NCBI GenBank assembly: GCA_033557465.1
Contig: CM066033.1
Location: forward strand, 20,523,080-20,587,079
DNA: 64,000 nucleotides
Reading direction: 5' to 3'
DNA from: Ichthyophis bannanicus
Lineage: Eukaryota > Chordata > Amphibia > Gymnophiona > Ichthyophiidae
Within the stretch, counting starts at the first letter, position 1; each line of letters begins with the position of its first letter. Shown here in pieces: positions 43,251 to 54,069 of this stretch. The position numbers and the translations under genes are program-made. The notes below the pieces were generated by a model, which was not told where the DNA came from, ran no database searches, and saw only the letters and a list, made by a program, of their open reading frames with translations.

Positions 43251-44195
43251 AACTCAATTGGCATTCAATAAAAAAAATTTAAAAAGGGGCAGTTTTCAGT
43301 TGACCAGAGAGCTGATCAGGCTTTGTGAGTAAAGTGGATGCTGTGGTGGAGTGTAAATTCAGCTTGTAGTGTACCAACGCTCCTTGGTTGCCTGCAGGTC
43401 CCTGAGGACGACATACACCCAGTGGTTCTGGTCCCTATACCTTTCTAGAAGGCATCCCAACAATACTGCAGCCTTCAGTGGTCTTTGCAGGTAAAAGGTT
43501 GTATGCTGCTTTAATTTCTTTTGTATGTTGGCTCTTCATCGTGCGTCAGGCTTCCCTTGCAGCTTCAAGACTCTGGTGGTAAGTTTGGGATCCATTGCAG
43601 GTGGGGGATCGGTTCTGTTTACTGGCAGGGTGAAGGCGCTGTCATAGGCAGCTGTGAACTTGTGTGTTGGCTTGAGAGGCAGTTAGTTCCTGCGCTGTGG
43701 AAATGCCATTGGGGAAGGCCATTTGCGTGGCCGGTGACTGCAGGTGAGATCACCTGTCTGCGGCAGGATTTTGCAGGACATGTGAGGCCAAGGACTGCAC
43801 GGTGGGCAGTAGTTTCCAGGGTCGCCCAGTTTAGCTGGGGAGGTGGGGGTGGGGGGTACCCTGGCAGCAGAAGAAACAGCCAATTCAGCAAATCTGAGTT
43901 TTTCTCAGGCTGCAGTTCTGGCAGGAATCACAGCCATTTTGTCTCTTGCTCAGCTGGACATTTTAGGCCCTTCAGGGAGGCAGGATTTGGCTCCTGTTCT
44001 TGAGGGGCAAGCGATGAGGCAGTCAGCAGGCTTGCTGCATAAACAGTGCCTGGGGGAATCTTAACATAGTAACATAGTAAATGACGGCAAATAAAGACCA
44101 GCATGGTCCATCCAGTCTGCCTAGTATTCAGTTTATTTTGATTTTATCCTGTTGCTGTAAAGGCACGCAAAAAGAAAGGCGTACCTGCTCTCTAG
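43251..44195. other. Unassigned arm sequence (right)
   Basis: Counterpart of 7,944-8,889, including the block ending 'taacatagtaacatagtaaatgacggcaaataaagaccagcatggtcca' (44,063-44,112), the 3' end style of a SINE/LINE. The frames at 43,521-44,064 have no recognisable homology. Confidence 0.4.
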
Positions 44196-44645
44196 GACCA
44201 AGCAGGAAGTCAGTCCTCACATATGGGTCACTTCAGATACCTGGGTGCTTCACATAGTCCGAGAAGGCTATCTTCTGCACTTCCACCAGGTACCTCCCTC
44301 CTACTTCTCAGGGACTTACTCCTTCAGGAGTTAGCAAGTCTTCTTCAGGAACAGGCTGTGGAACCGGTGCCCCACCACCTGAGATGTCAAGGCTTTTACT
44401 CCAGGTACTTTCTGATACCAAAAAGAACAGGAGGCCTCAGACCCATCCTGGACTTGCGGAACCTCAACAAGTTCCTCGCAAGGGAAAAGTTCAAGATGCT
44501 TACCCTTGGAATCCTGCTGCCCTACCTCCAGCAGGGAGACTGGCTATGCTCCTTGGATCTAAAGGATGCCTACACTCACATCCTCATCCACCCAAGCCAC
44601 AGACAATATCTCAGGTTTGTTGTGGGAGGCAATCATTACCTGGCA
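44196..44645 (+). mobile_element. DIRS reverse-transcriptase fragment (right arm only)
   Basis: It starts with a DIRS-like terminal block ('ggaccaagcaggaagtcagtcctcacatatgggt'). It then encodes LLLQELASLLQEQAVEPVP, GFYSRYFLIPKRTGGLRPILDLRNLNKFL and WLCSLDLKDAYTHILIHPSHRQYLRFVVGG, the N-terminal RT domains including the first catalytic Asp (SLDLKDAY). It ends abruptly at GGCACCCGAG. The left arm has different sequence at the same place (7,601-7,943). Confidence 0.85.
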
Positions 44646-44997
44646 CCCGAGGGGGGGCGGAGAAGGGGGAGGGAATCTCGCTCCTCGAGGGAGAAAGAAA
44701 AAAACTAAAACAAAGCAAATTAAAGTAAAATACTTTACAGGAAGAAAGAAAGAAAAACCAACAACAGAACCAAGGATCCCAAACCTAAACCCCTCTAGTT
44801 CCTAAGTGTCTCTCTAGTAAGCCCTGTTCCCTGGCTTACTGACTCCCTCCAACTGCTTGGAGACTGAACTTACTGGAGCTGGTGGGTGGTGCCAATGGTA
44901 TTTATATCAGAGGGTCATCAAATTGATGATGGGCTCATTCTCCAAGCTGCTGGAAGGGGAGCACAACTCAGAGGAAAAGGACTGGACTGGAGGGACG
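44646..44997. mobile_element. Composite repeat with TATA box (right arm)
   Basis: Counterpart of 7,242-7,600 in reverse orientation. A TATTTATATCAG block (reverse of the TATA-like element) is at about 44,898. Confidence 0.45.
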
Positions 44998-45183
44998 CTA
45001 AGGAACCATAGTTAATCCTCTTAACTTTTTCATTAATTTCTGTGACTTATTTCGTGCCATAATGGGTCCATGAACATGCTCACCATGGCCTTTATCTGCG
45101 GCAGGGATGTTATCTACATCTGCAATGTCTGCACTATCGCTACCACTATCGTTAGCCCTGTTGTGTAAGCTTTGGGAGTGCAC
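44998..45183 (-). other. Small open frame, right-arm copy
   Basis: Counterpart of 7,056-7,241. It remains open across its 61 codons. Unrecognised. Confidence 0.3.
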
Positions 45184-45239
45184 CTGTTATCCTGGGTGAC
45201 GTGTGGCCAGTATGTATTTTTCTTTTTCGTTCCTACCAT

Positions 45240-45515
45240 ACTCCAATTAGTGTCACCTTGCTGAGATTTAGTATGGATGTTATACAACCACATTAATTCA
45301 AAGTCATACTCAAGATTCTGTTAGACTGTAAATAGTTCCTAGTCTCACATGGTACTGTGTATTACCTATTTATGTAAATATGTTAATATCTTGCTCACAT
45401 GTTTAATTGAAAATGTTCCTTGTAATATATTGTTATTTTGTAAACCATGCTGATCATAAATAGTGCAATATAAAACCAAATAAATAAATAAAAATAAATA
45501 AATAAATAAATACAA
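45240..45515 (+). mobile_element. LINE or SINE 3' end (right arm)
   Basis: Counterpart of 6,735-7,030, with an extended tail of AAATAAATAAATAAA units at 45,478-45,512. Confidence 0.6.
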
Positions 45516-45629
45516 CGGGGTCACCATGTGAAGGTGCACAGCAAGACTTGAGGAAGGAACTTTATTCCTTCATGATGAGAGAAATCTATTGACTTATAGG
45601 AGAGAGATTAAGATATTTTTATTGCTCGT

Positions 45630-47240
45630 AGATTTATTTATTTAGACAGATTTGTATACCACCTTATCCTTCAATCACAGTGGTCACATGACAGTTGTGG
45701 TTACATTTAACATGAGGGTACTTAACAATCACAGTGGTCACATCACAACTGGAGGGTTATACTTAACATGAGGGTACTTGACGACATTATACAATGAACT
45801 CGTGTGTCTAGTTGGGATAAGTGAGTATCGGGTTGGAAGAGGTAGTTGCATTACTGTTCGGGTGGAGACTGTTGTCTGTTTGCTCATAGGTTTCTGTAAA
45901 GAACAGGGTTTTAAGGGCCTTGCGAAAGTCTATGAGGTCATTCAAGGCCCTCAGGCTCTTTGAGAGGGAGTTCCAAAGTGTGGACGCCAATAATGAAGGA
46001 GCTCTTCTTGAGGTTTGTTTTGTCTTGTGATATCCTGCAGGTGTGCCAATCATGTTGTCATTAATGGTCTATTGCATACACCATGATGTCGTCAGCATAG
46101 AGGTGATAATGAAGGTTGTGGCGTTTGATGATGTTGCATATGGATTGGATGTAGATATTAAAGAGCATTGATGACAAAGCTGAACCTTGTGGTATTCCCT
46201 GTGTGATGGGGAACTGCATTGATTTCTTTTGGGCGCATTTGATTTGTTGTGTTCGATCTTCCAAGTAGGAAGTAAACCACTTCATTGTCCTATATGTTGC
46301 AGGGGTTGTAGTAATCCGGCGTGGGGCACAGTGTCAAAGGCTGCTGATATGTCCATGAATACTAACAGGAATCCATTCTTTATGTTATCTATGCCTCTTA
46401 GGAGATTGTCAAAGAGGGAAGTGAGTAGTGTTTCTACACCGTGCTGAGGTTTAAAGCCATGTTGTTGGATGTCCAGTGGGGCATTCATGTCAATGTGGTC
46501 CTGAAGTTGCCTTTACACTGTCTTTTAAATGATTTTCGCAAGGAATGGTAGGCTGGAGATGGGACGGTATGATTTTGGTTCAGAGGGGCTTAGGGTGTTC
46601 TTTTAAGTATTGGTCATATCATGGCTTGCTTCAGGGATTGTGGCATGTATCCTTGTTGGAGTGATTCCTTAACGATTTTGGGAATGTGATGGAAGAGCTG
46701 GCTTCTTGTGGCTTTAAGCCAAGATACTGGGCATGGGTCTGATGGTGAGGTTGTTGTGTTGAGTCCATTCATTATATCCTCTATTTGATGTGTTGACGGT
46801 ATGCTGAAGTTCCTCCCAGGTTTGATGCGGCTCTTTCATGGTCATCTGTCTGCGTTGTGTGGGAGCATGTCTGGGTGGTGTGTTTTGCTTGCATGTAATC
46901 CGCAAATTCCTGTGGGTGAAGATGTTGGGTACAGTGCTGTGTGGTGTCCTTAGTGAGCTTTTGGACAATGCTAAGGAGTTCTCTCGGACTGTTGACAGAT
47001 TTCATGATTAGGTTGGTATGGTGCTGCTGTTTATGCTCATTTATCAGATTGTTATATTGCAGTTGCTTCACTCTGTTTTGAGTCAGGGAGTTAAGCGTCT
47101 TGTTCCGCCTCCATTTTTGTCCCTAGTCTTCGGAGATTGCGCTTTGCATCCCTGATATCTCTTGAGTACCAGGGGGCGTTGGACCTTCTGCTTGTTTGTG
47201 TTTCTGTTCTGGTATGAGCGCAATTCTATAACATCCACGT
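45630..47240 (-). mobile_element. LINE-B, right-arm copy with internal deletion and tail duplication
   Basis: The minus strand reads KQLQYNNLINEHKQQHHTNLIMKSVNSPRELLS, QGIPQGSALSSMLFNIYI and YADDIMVYA. It then jumps (near 46,075) to the C-terminal APSLLASTLWNSLSKSLRALNDLIDFRKALKTLFFTE. Compared with the left copy, 601 bp (left 5,624-6,224) are missing, and about 56 bp of the 3' end (45,671-45,725) are tandemly duplicated at 45,726-45,783. Confidence 0.87.
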
Positions 47241-48176
47241 CTGGCTGGCAGAAACATCTAAATTGAAAATGGGCATGTTATAAACCTGATTCCGAAACAG
47301 CGGGTATAGACACGGCCGCAGTTCCAGAATCAGGGAGATGCATGAACAGCCCACCTCGGGAAATGCAGGCCCTCGCTGTTATAAAGGGACACAGGTATAC
47401 ACACAAACGGCCTGGACGTCCCCGTGCTCACCCTATTTTGAAAAGATGCTTCCCGTCTCTATGTGGCACGCCTCCGCTGGCAAAACGTACATCTCCAAAG
47501 CTGATTCTCACACTGACAGTGTTGTGCTCATGCAAACATAACATTAATACTAATGAAACAGATACGTTCTTGCAATCCAGACCATATATACTAGTCTGTT
47601 GCATGCCCAGAACACTACAAGGTTATCTAAGCTCACCAAAACTATTGTAAAAGCCAGTGGAAAATGAGATGTTAGTTTATTCTTACAGTGGTCATCGCTG
47701 AAAACAGTATTTGCAATGCTAAGACTGGGCCAAAAATTCCTGAAATGGGTCTGTACAGCTACATATCCAAACATATCCCTGTCATTCATAGGAAACCATC
47801 AGAATGAGAAGATGCAACAGTGCAAACATCAGAAATACATGACCAAAAGCACCATCCTCTGCCCTGACGAATGTGCACAGTGTCAGAGACCTCTGCTGGT
47901 GAGTCTGGATATGTATTAGTGCTGTTTGCGCTGCAGCTTGCCCCCATTCCGAGGGCCCCCCACCATTGACAGGGACATGTCCTGCTATGTTGATGCAGGG
48001 CAGCTTTTCTGAATTTACTGCCCATTCACACTGGCACCTGATGATGCTGCGGTCAGCCCTACAGTCCAGGTACTGCCAGTCATCCATGTCCCCCCAGAGT
48101 TGCGGATCAGCACACCAGGGCCTCCTCTATAGCCCTCATCCCACACACACACACTCCTGTTTGCAGTCACCAATGA
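47241..48176. other. Unassigned block at the outer end of the right arm
   Basis: Counterpart of 3,522-4,460. The minus frame 48,087-47,782 matches the left-arm frame. Its sequence continues beyond the arm edge (frame open to 48,269), showing that the original locus extended further and was cut on the left by LINE-A or by the breakpoint. Confidence 0.4.
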
Positions 48177-48629
48177 CATACCTCTGCCAAAACCATGCCC
48201 TGCACCTATAAACAACTGCTGGTTATTCATGATGGCACTGGGTCTCAGGACAACACATGTGCTCTGCATTTCTCAGCCAAACATGATTCTGCTCCATACT
48301 AACTCACATACCGTCCCACACCTACATTACCATTTCTCTGAACATAGGAATTGTTTGGGAAGCCTGGAATAGCCCCATTGAGCACAAACAGCAAATGTCA
48401 GCACAGACAGAATAAGGACTATGGCGGTGCTTTAAATTTCTGTAGGTTTCTTTTTTGTTACTTAACCTTACAAACATCCCTCACCTGTGCATTCTCTCAC
48501 AAACAAGAAAATTCACTCTGAGAGTATTAGTTACACAATACGCAAAAACTCCCAGGCTAAAGCAATAGAAATAGTACCGATTAAACTAACCTACTTCAGT
48601 AGGTCAAAAGAGGTCACAACTACTAGGTC
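48177..48629. other. Sequence just outside the right arm
   Basis: No match to the left flank (1-1,120) is seen. No gene is recognised. Confidence 0.4.
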
Positions 48630-49605
48630 ACAACTACTAGCTTGCTCCCCTTCTGTTTAACATTTTCCTGGCCTCCCTCGCTCTGCTCGTCCAGCAACAT
48701 GGTATCTCGGCGTATTATTACGCCGATGATATCATCCTTCTTTTCCACACTAGTTCACTCACTCCCGATATTGGTCCCCTCAATGTCTGTCTCTCTGCTG
48801 TTTCCTCCTGGTTCTCAGAAAACGTCCTTCACGTCAATTTGTCAAAAACTTCGGCTATTTGGTTTACTGCTGGTGCTCCTGTCCCGTCCCCCCCCCCATC
48901 CCTTCTCTCTCTGCTGACCCCATTCCCCTTGTTTCTTCACTACGTTATTTTGGTGTCACCTTGGATTCCGCCCTAACCTTCAAAGACCACATTTCCTCTG
49001 TTGTTCAACGTTCCTTCTGTACACTGAGGCAACTCCACGCTGTTCGCTCTTTTCTCTCCCTCTCTTCTCTGACCACACTGCTTGTTTCTCTTGTCGTTTC
49101 TCATTTAGATTACTGCAATGCATCTTTAGCCAGGCTTCCTCTTACTCAACTTCGCAGGCTTCAACTGGTTCACCACACAGCTGCTCGTCTCCTGACTCAC
49201 ACCTCCCGATTCGCTCACATCACCCTCCTTCTTATTCGTTTACACTGGTTGCCCATTCTTTTTCGAATCCAATGCAAGATCCTTACTTTTGTGCACAAAT
49301 CCCTCCACACCGGTGTCCCACGCTATCTCTCAGACTTAGTTCATTTTCACTGCCCCTCGAGATCCCTTAGGTCTTTCCACGCTAACCGGTTATTCCTCCC
49401 GCCCCCTTCCCAGGGCCACCTTGAATCTACACGTTCCGCTGCCTTTTTCTTCATTGGTCCCCGTCTATGGAACTCTTTGCCATCTGCACTTCGTCTGGAA
49501 CTTTCTTATCCTTCTCTCAAAGCTAAGCTAAAGACCCATCTTTCAACATAGCCTTCGATCTCCCCCCCTCCTCCTCCTTCCGAATGTAAATAAAAGAAAG
49601 AAAGA
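48630..49605 (+). mobile_element. LINE-D: L2/CR1-like LINE, 5'-truncated
   Basis: It starts within RT: LLPFCLTFSWPPSLCSSSNMV in one frame, GISAYYYADDIILLFHTSS in the next (YADD at about 48,719). The frame 48,859-49,551 gives the C-terminal part: SLRYFGVTLDSALTFKDHI, SHLDYCNASLARLPL, TLLLIRLHWLPI and GPRLWNSLPSALR. It ends in an AAAGAAAGAAAGAAAG tail at 49,590-49,610. Codon choice and tail differ from LINE-A/B/C/F, so it is a different subfamily. Confidence 0.85.
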
Positions 49606-49949
49606 AAGAAAGATAAAGAATATGTCACACTGCAATGGCAGGAACAATTTAGGGGAGAAAAAGCTTCAGAATTTTATCACTTCCCACTATGCGGCAACAG
49701 ATCAAAAGTTCAGCATCATAGTCATTAAAATACTCCCCTTTCTTTTATTGTAATTTTTATATTTTAATAATTCAATAAATAGAAAGATGCCAGGAAGATA
49801 CCCATCACTCACATCGAAACATTTCACAATCAGTCTCACAATCAATACTTCAAAACCATAAACTATTAGCAGACAACCGTATCCAACACTTAAACCCTTT
49901 ACTTAGTAACACACTTCACACCTACAACACACTTATATCCCACAATTTA
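49606..49949. other. A/T-rich gap between elements
   Basis: Nothing recognisable. Confidence 0.5.
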
Positions 49950-49951
49950 TA

Positions 49952-50165
49952 CGAGGGTTGCTCAGAAAGTAATGCCCCACATGTTTTTTCTCAGTCCAGA
50001 ATGAAGATAGAGGTGTGAAATTGAAAGGGTAGTAACTTGGAACTTCAAAGGACATGTGTGTAATTTTACAGTCGTCCGTCAAATAGTGAGGCAGTAGTGA
50101 TTCTTCAAATGGTGTCTGTGAGTGCCACACGGTACAAACAACGAGCTGTAATTGATTTCTTGTCC
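49952..50165 (+). mobile_element. Mariner 5' end fragment
   Basis: The terminus CGAGGGTTGCTCAGAAAGTA follows a TA (49,950-49,951), as expected for Tc1/mariner insertion. Downstream the frame SATRYKQRAVIDFL matches the start of a mariner transposase. The element stops after about 215 bp and the other end is not found. Confidence 0.8.
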
Positions 50166-50308
50166 TACGAGATCTGGAGCTAGTAGGCTTGGAGACAGGG
50201 CCGGATTTACGTATACGCCATGTACGCCATGGCGTAGGGCCCACAACCGGCAGGGGCCCACAAAAAATAGAACCAGTTTTTTTTTTTTTCAACTCGATTA
50301 AAAAAAAA

Positions 50309-51128
50309 ACCTGGTGGCTGCCGCCGCGGGGCCCCCTCTGCTGCCGCGGGGGCCCCGTCTACAAGCTGGTCGGGTCGGGTCAGGTCTCGTCTCGTCTCCC
50401 TCCCTCCCGGCTGCGAGAGACGCGAAGATAGAGCGTCTCCTCGCGTCTGTGTTAAGCCCGCAGGGGCTGATGGGATTTCCCATCAGCCCCTGCGGGCTTA
50501 ACACAGACGCGAGGAGACGCTCTCCCTTCGCGTCTCTCGCAGCCTGCAGCGAGGGAGGGAGAGAGACCCGACCGGACCGGACCCGACCCGACCCGACCAG
50601 CTTGTAGACGGGGCCCCCGCGGCAGCAGAGGGGGCCCCGCGGCGGCAGCCACCAGGTTTTTTTTTTAAATTAAATTTTACTTTAGGCCGGGAGGGGGGGT
50701 AGGAGTCCGACCCCCCCCCCCGGCCGAAATTAAATTTTAATTTTAGGTTAGGGCGGGGGGGGGGGGGTAGGAGTCCTACCCCCCCCCCCCGGCCTAAAGT
50801 AAAATTTAATTTAAAAAAAAAACCTGGTGGCTGCCGCCGCGGGGCCCCCTCGGCTGCCGCGGGGGCCCCGTCTACAAGCTGGTCGGGTCCGGTCCGGTCG
50901 GGTCGGGTCGGGTCGGGTCCGGTCGGGTCTCTCTCCCTCCCTCCCTTGCTGCAGGCTGCGAGAGACGAAGATGCGTCTCTCGCAGCCTGCAGCGAGGGAG
51001 GGAGAGAGACCCGACCGGACCCGACCGGACCCGACCCGACCCGACCGGACCCGACCAGCTTGTAGACGGGGCCCCCGCGGCAGCAGAGGGGGCCCCGCGG
51101 CGGCAGCCACCAGGTTTTTTTTTTTAAA
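50309..51128. repeat. Four alternating inverted copies of a GC-rich unit
   Basis: The unit 'ggtggctgccgccgcggggcccc ... ctacaagctggtcgggtc' occurs forward at about 50,312, reversed ending at about 50,657, forward at about 50,824 and reversed ending at about 51,113. Symmetry centres are near 50,473, 50,740 and 50,972. The middle part is AATTTTA/TAAAATT and (G)n/(C)n. (GGGTC)n/(GGTCC)n runs sit inside each unit. Confidence 0.9.
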
Positions 51129-51149
51129 TTAAATTTTACTTTAGGCCGG

Positions 51150-52000
51150 GGGGGGTAGGACTGGTAATGGGCTATGGGGGGGGGGTAGGACTGGTAATGG
51201 GCTATGGGGGGGTAGGACTGGTAATGGGCTATTGGGGGGGCTGGGGCTGGAAATGGACTGGGGGGGGTAGGGCTGGTAATGGGCTATTGGGGGGCTGGGG
51301 CTGGAAATGGGCTGGGCTGGGGGGGTTAAGGCTAGAGGTGGGCTGATGGGGTTAGGACTGGTAATGGACTGTGGGCTGTTGGGGGGGGCTTAGAACTGGC
51401 AATGGGCTTTGGGGGGGGTTAAGACTGGTAATGGGCTGTGGGCTGATGGGGGCTGTCTGGTAATGGGCTATGGGGGGGCTAGGACTGGAAATGGGCTGGG
51501 GGGTTAAGACTGGAGGTGGGCTGATGGGGTTAGGACTGGTAATGGGCTGTTGGGGGGGGGTTAGAACTGGTAATGGGCTTTGGGGGGTTAAGACTGGTAA
51601 TGGGCTGTGGGCTGATGGGGGTTGTCTGGTAATGGGCTATGGGGGGCTAGGACTGGAAATGGGCTGGGGGGTTAAAACTGGAGGTGGGATGATGGGGTTA
51701 GGACTGGTAATGGGCTGTGGGCTGATGGGGGGGTAGGACTGGCAATGGGCTATGGGGGGCTGACTGGAAATGGGTTGATGGGGTTAGGACTGGAAGTGGG
51801 CTGATGGGGGGTTAGGACTGGTAATGGGTTATAGGGGGGGCTTAAACTGAAAATGGGGTGATGGGGGGTTAAGGACTGAAAATGGGGTGATGGGGGGTTA
51901 AGGACTGTAAGTGGGGTGATGGGGGGGCTAGGACTGGAAATGGGCTGATGGATGGCTAGGACTGGAAATGGGCTGATGCAGGGACTAGAAGGGAATGGAT
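51150..52000 (+). repeat. G-rich minisatellite of the hAT element
   Basis: Irregular units of about 25-45 bp based on 'gggctatggggggtaggactggtaatgggct'. There are many runs of five to eight G within short distances, so G-quadruplexes are plausible on the plus strand. Similar 'ctggtaatgggctgat' units occur in the hAT at 19,955-21,740. Confidence 0.88.
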
Positions 52001-54069
52001 GCTGGGTGAGGCTGGAACTAGAAGGGAGCTGATGTTGGGGGAGGATTAGAATGGGATGGGGCTGGAAGAGTAAAATGGAGAAGGGAAAAATATTTTGTGT
52101 GGGAGGGATAAAAAATCTACAATTGGACGGGTATTGGGAGAGTAAGTGGGGATTGAGGATGGAGGGGTAAAATTTGAGTGGATGAAATAGGAATGAGGAA
52201 AGAGCAAAAGGAGAAAGATTAGTATGTTAAAGCAGATGTAGAGAGAGAATGGAAAAAAATCTAGAAGAGAGAAGAAAGGACAAATGGACAGCAGACGATG
52301 GAGAGTTAGCAGAAGACACGAAGAAACCAGAAGAAAGTGGCTGGAGCAATTGCAGCTGAAAAAAATGCACAAAAGGTAGAAAAATATCTCTTTATTTTGA
52401 ATTTATTAATTGGAATATGTCAGCTCTGGTAAATGTGCATCATTAACATCTGTGCTTTGTTTAGTACAAGAGCAAATTAATGTATTGTTTTATTTCTACA
52501 GTGTTGTACATTCCAAGTTTGGCTTTTGGGATTCCCAGTTTAATTATTGTCTTCCTATTTCTAAATTGTGATTACTTGTTTGGTGATGGTCTATGTTCTG
52601 CATGTGTAACTGAGCTGAGGTGTTCTGTTTATATAATTCCTATTTGACATTGCCACTTGTTCTCTTTCCCCAGTAGGTCATGTATTGTTGTTCTCTGAAA
52701 TGTATTGGTTTAATATTTGCAGTGTTGCCTTTTGATTGGTAGAGTATGGTGCTTTGTGAGTCCTGGTAGTGCTGTTAGGATACGGCGGGTTTACTATGGG
52801 CAGTGTTTGTAGTAGTTCCTAATGTGTCTGGCAGTTGGCACTGGATTATAGTAATGTAGAAATCTTTTAGTCTTTCTTTATCCATACACTCATTAAGAGG
52901 CACGTTTACTAAAAGTTAGTATATGGTAACATTATGCAAATATTTATGCAAATGAGGCCCCTTATGCAAATGAGGTCCGCACCCCCCTTGGGCCGCCCCT
53001 GCTGGGGGCCCACAATTTTTGTTGGCGTAGGGCCTCACTCAAGGTAAATCCGGCCCTGCTTGGAGAGGAGGGTGCAGAGGCAGGGGCCCGAGTCAAGGTG
53101 ATGATTTTGTGGGTTAGGGTGAGAGATTTAAATTTTATCCTAGACAGGATGGGGAGCCAGTGTAGGTGTCTGAGTATAGGGGTGATGTGGGATCTTCTGG
53201 AAGTCTTGAAGATTAGATGCACAATTGTGTTTGGGGCCAATTGGAGCGGATAGGTGCTCTATTTTGGAAGGTTGCAATATATAAAGTTGCAGGGGGGGGG
53301 GGCACTAGTGAGCCCGAACTGACATGGTAGCATCTCCCTGCGGCTCCGTGCCAGGCATCCCACAATTACTGGAGGAGAGGACATGAATCCGTGATTTGGG
53401 GGATAAGTTGAGTAGCTGAGTGCAGCGGAAGACGGGGTGAGGCGGAAAAGGGAGTGAAGGCCGGTATGTGATCGCTGCGGCTTAAATTATGCCCCCCGAC
53501 CTGCCGACGATAGAGGCCTGGTCTGTGCAGCTCCGGTGGAAGGAAAGGCTGATTGATGTTGCTCTGCACAGGCCCTGATCGCTAGCCTCACTGTTTTGCC
53601 TGCCTCCCTGGGCTCCCCACTTGGTGAAATTAATTGGTTCCCCGATGTAACTGCTGTATGAGAGAGCTGGATCTGAAGTGCCCTGCCGAGGAACAGGGGT
53701 TGCTGAGCCTTCTGCTGGAGTCCTTTGTAGGGGATTGCTGCAGTGAGTACCGGAGGGAGAGCTGACTTAAGTTGCTGTATACTTTCTCCCTGTACATTAA
53801 GCTGTGGGGGTTGTTGCTTTGGACAATACCAGGAGGAAGGAATTGGGCATGAACTGCAGTGGAATAAATGTGCTGCCCTGAGTTCTTAACTGTGGGTTCC
53901 AATTTATAATTCTGCTATCTTTTCTTCAACTGAGCACATGGCTCTGCAGCAATGAATGAATAGCTCCATCTGGTGGTTGAATAGGGTCGTGGTGTCCCAG
54001 CTTTGCAATAGAAGCTGAAAACGACCCAGGACACTATCTGTGGTGGTGGGAGGCAGCTGTGCGTAAGCT

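Larger units (their letters stand above)
29058..48176 (-). repeat. Right arm of the giant inverted duplication
   Basis: This 19.1-kb segment is the reverse complement of 3,522-19,688. The excess length is explained mainly by the transposon at 31,267-34,103, three extra 90-bp units, a longer purine minisatellite and a different internal segment at 44,196-44,645, offset by a 601-bp deletion in LINE-B. Inner edge at GAGACAGTG (29,058), outer edge at CAATGA (48,176). Confidence 0.97.
50196..53058. mobile_element. Non-autonomous hAT element with nested palindromes and G-rich minisatellite
   Basis: The ends are CAGGGCCGGATTTAC (50,196) and GTAAATCCGGCCCTG (to 53,058), with an exact 8-bp target duplication CTTGGAGA at 50,188-50,195 and 53,059-53,066. 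Subterminal GGCGTAGGGCC motifs face each other near both ends. Interior: a palindrome cluster (50,309-51,128), a G-rich minisatellite (51,150-52,000), a purine-rich module (52,060-52,380) and A/T-rich sequence. No transposase frame. Arg/Pro/Gly-rich frames over the palindromes are shadows. Confidence 0.95.

Noticed and set aside
3522..48176. Palindrome as a simple sequencing foldback artefact
   Set aside because: Arm-specific transposon, deletion, microinversion and about 2.5% exonic divergence are incompatible with one molecule read twice; a misplaced haplotype remains possible and is listed as a check.
41030..48176. C2H2 zinc-finger array downstream of the KRAB exons
   Set aside because: I searched for C-x2-C...H-x3-H repeats and TGEKP-type linkers in both orientations and in both arms and found none.
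50298..51132. Arg/Pro/Gly-rich frames such as AAAAGPPLLPRGPRLQAGRV on both strands
   Set aside because: The same peptide is read on both strands because the DNA is palindromic; there is no independent coding evidence.
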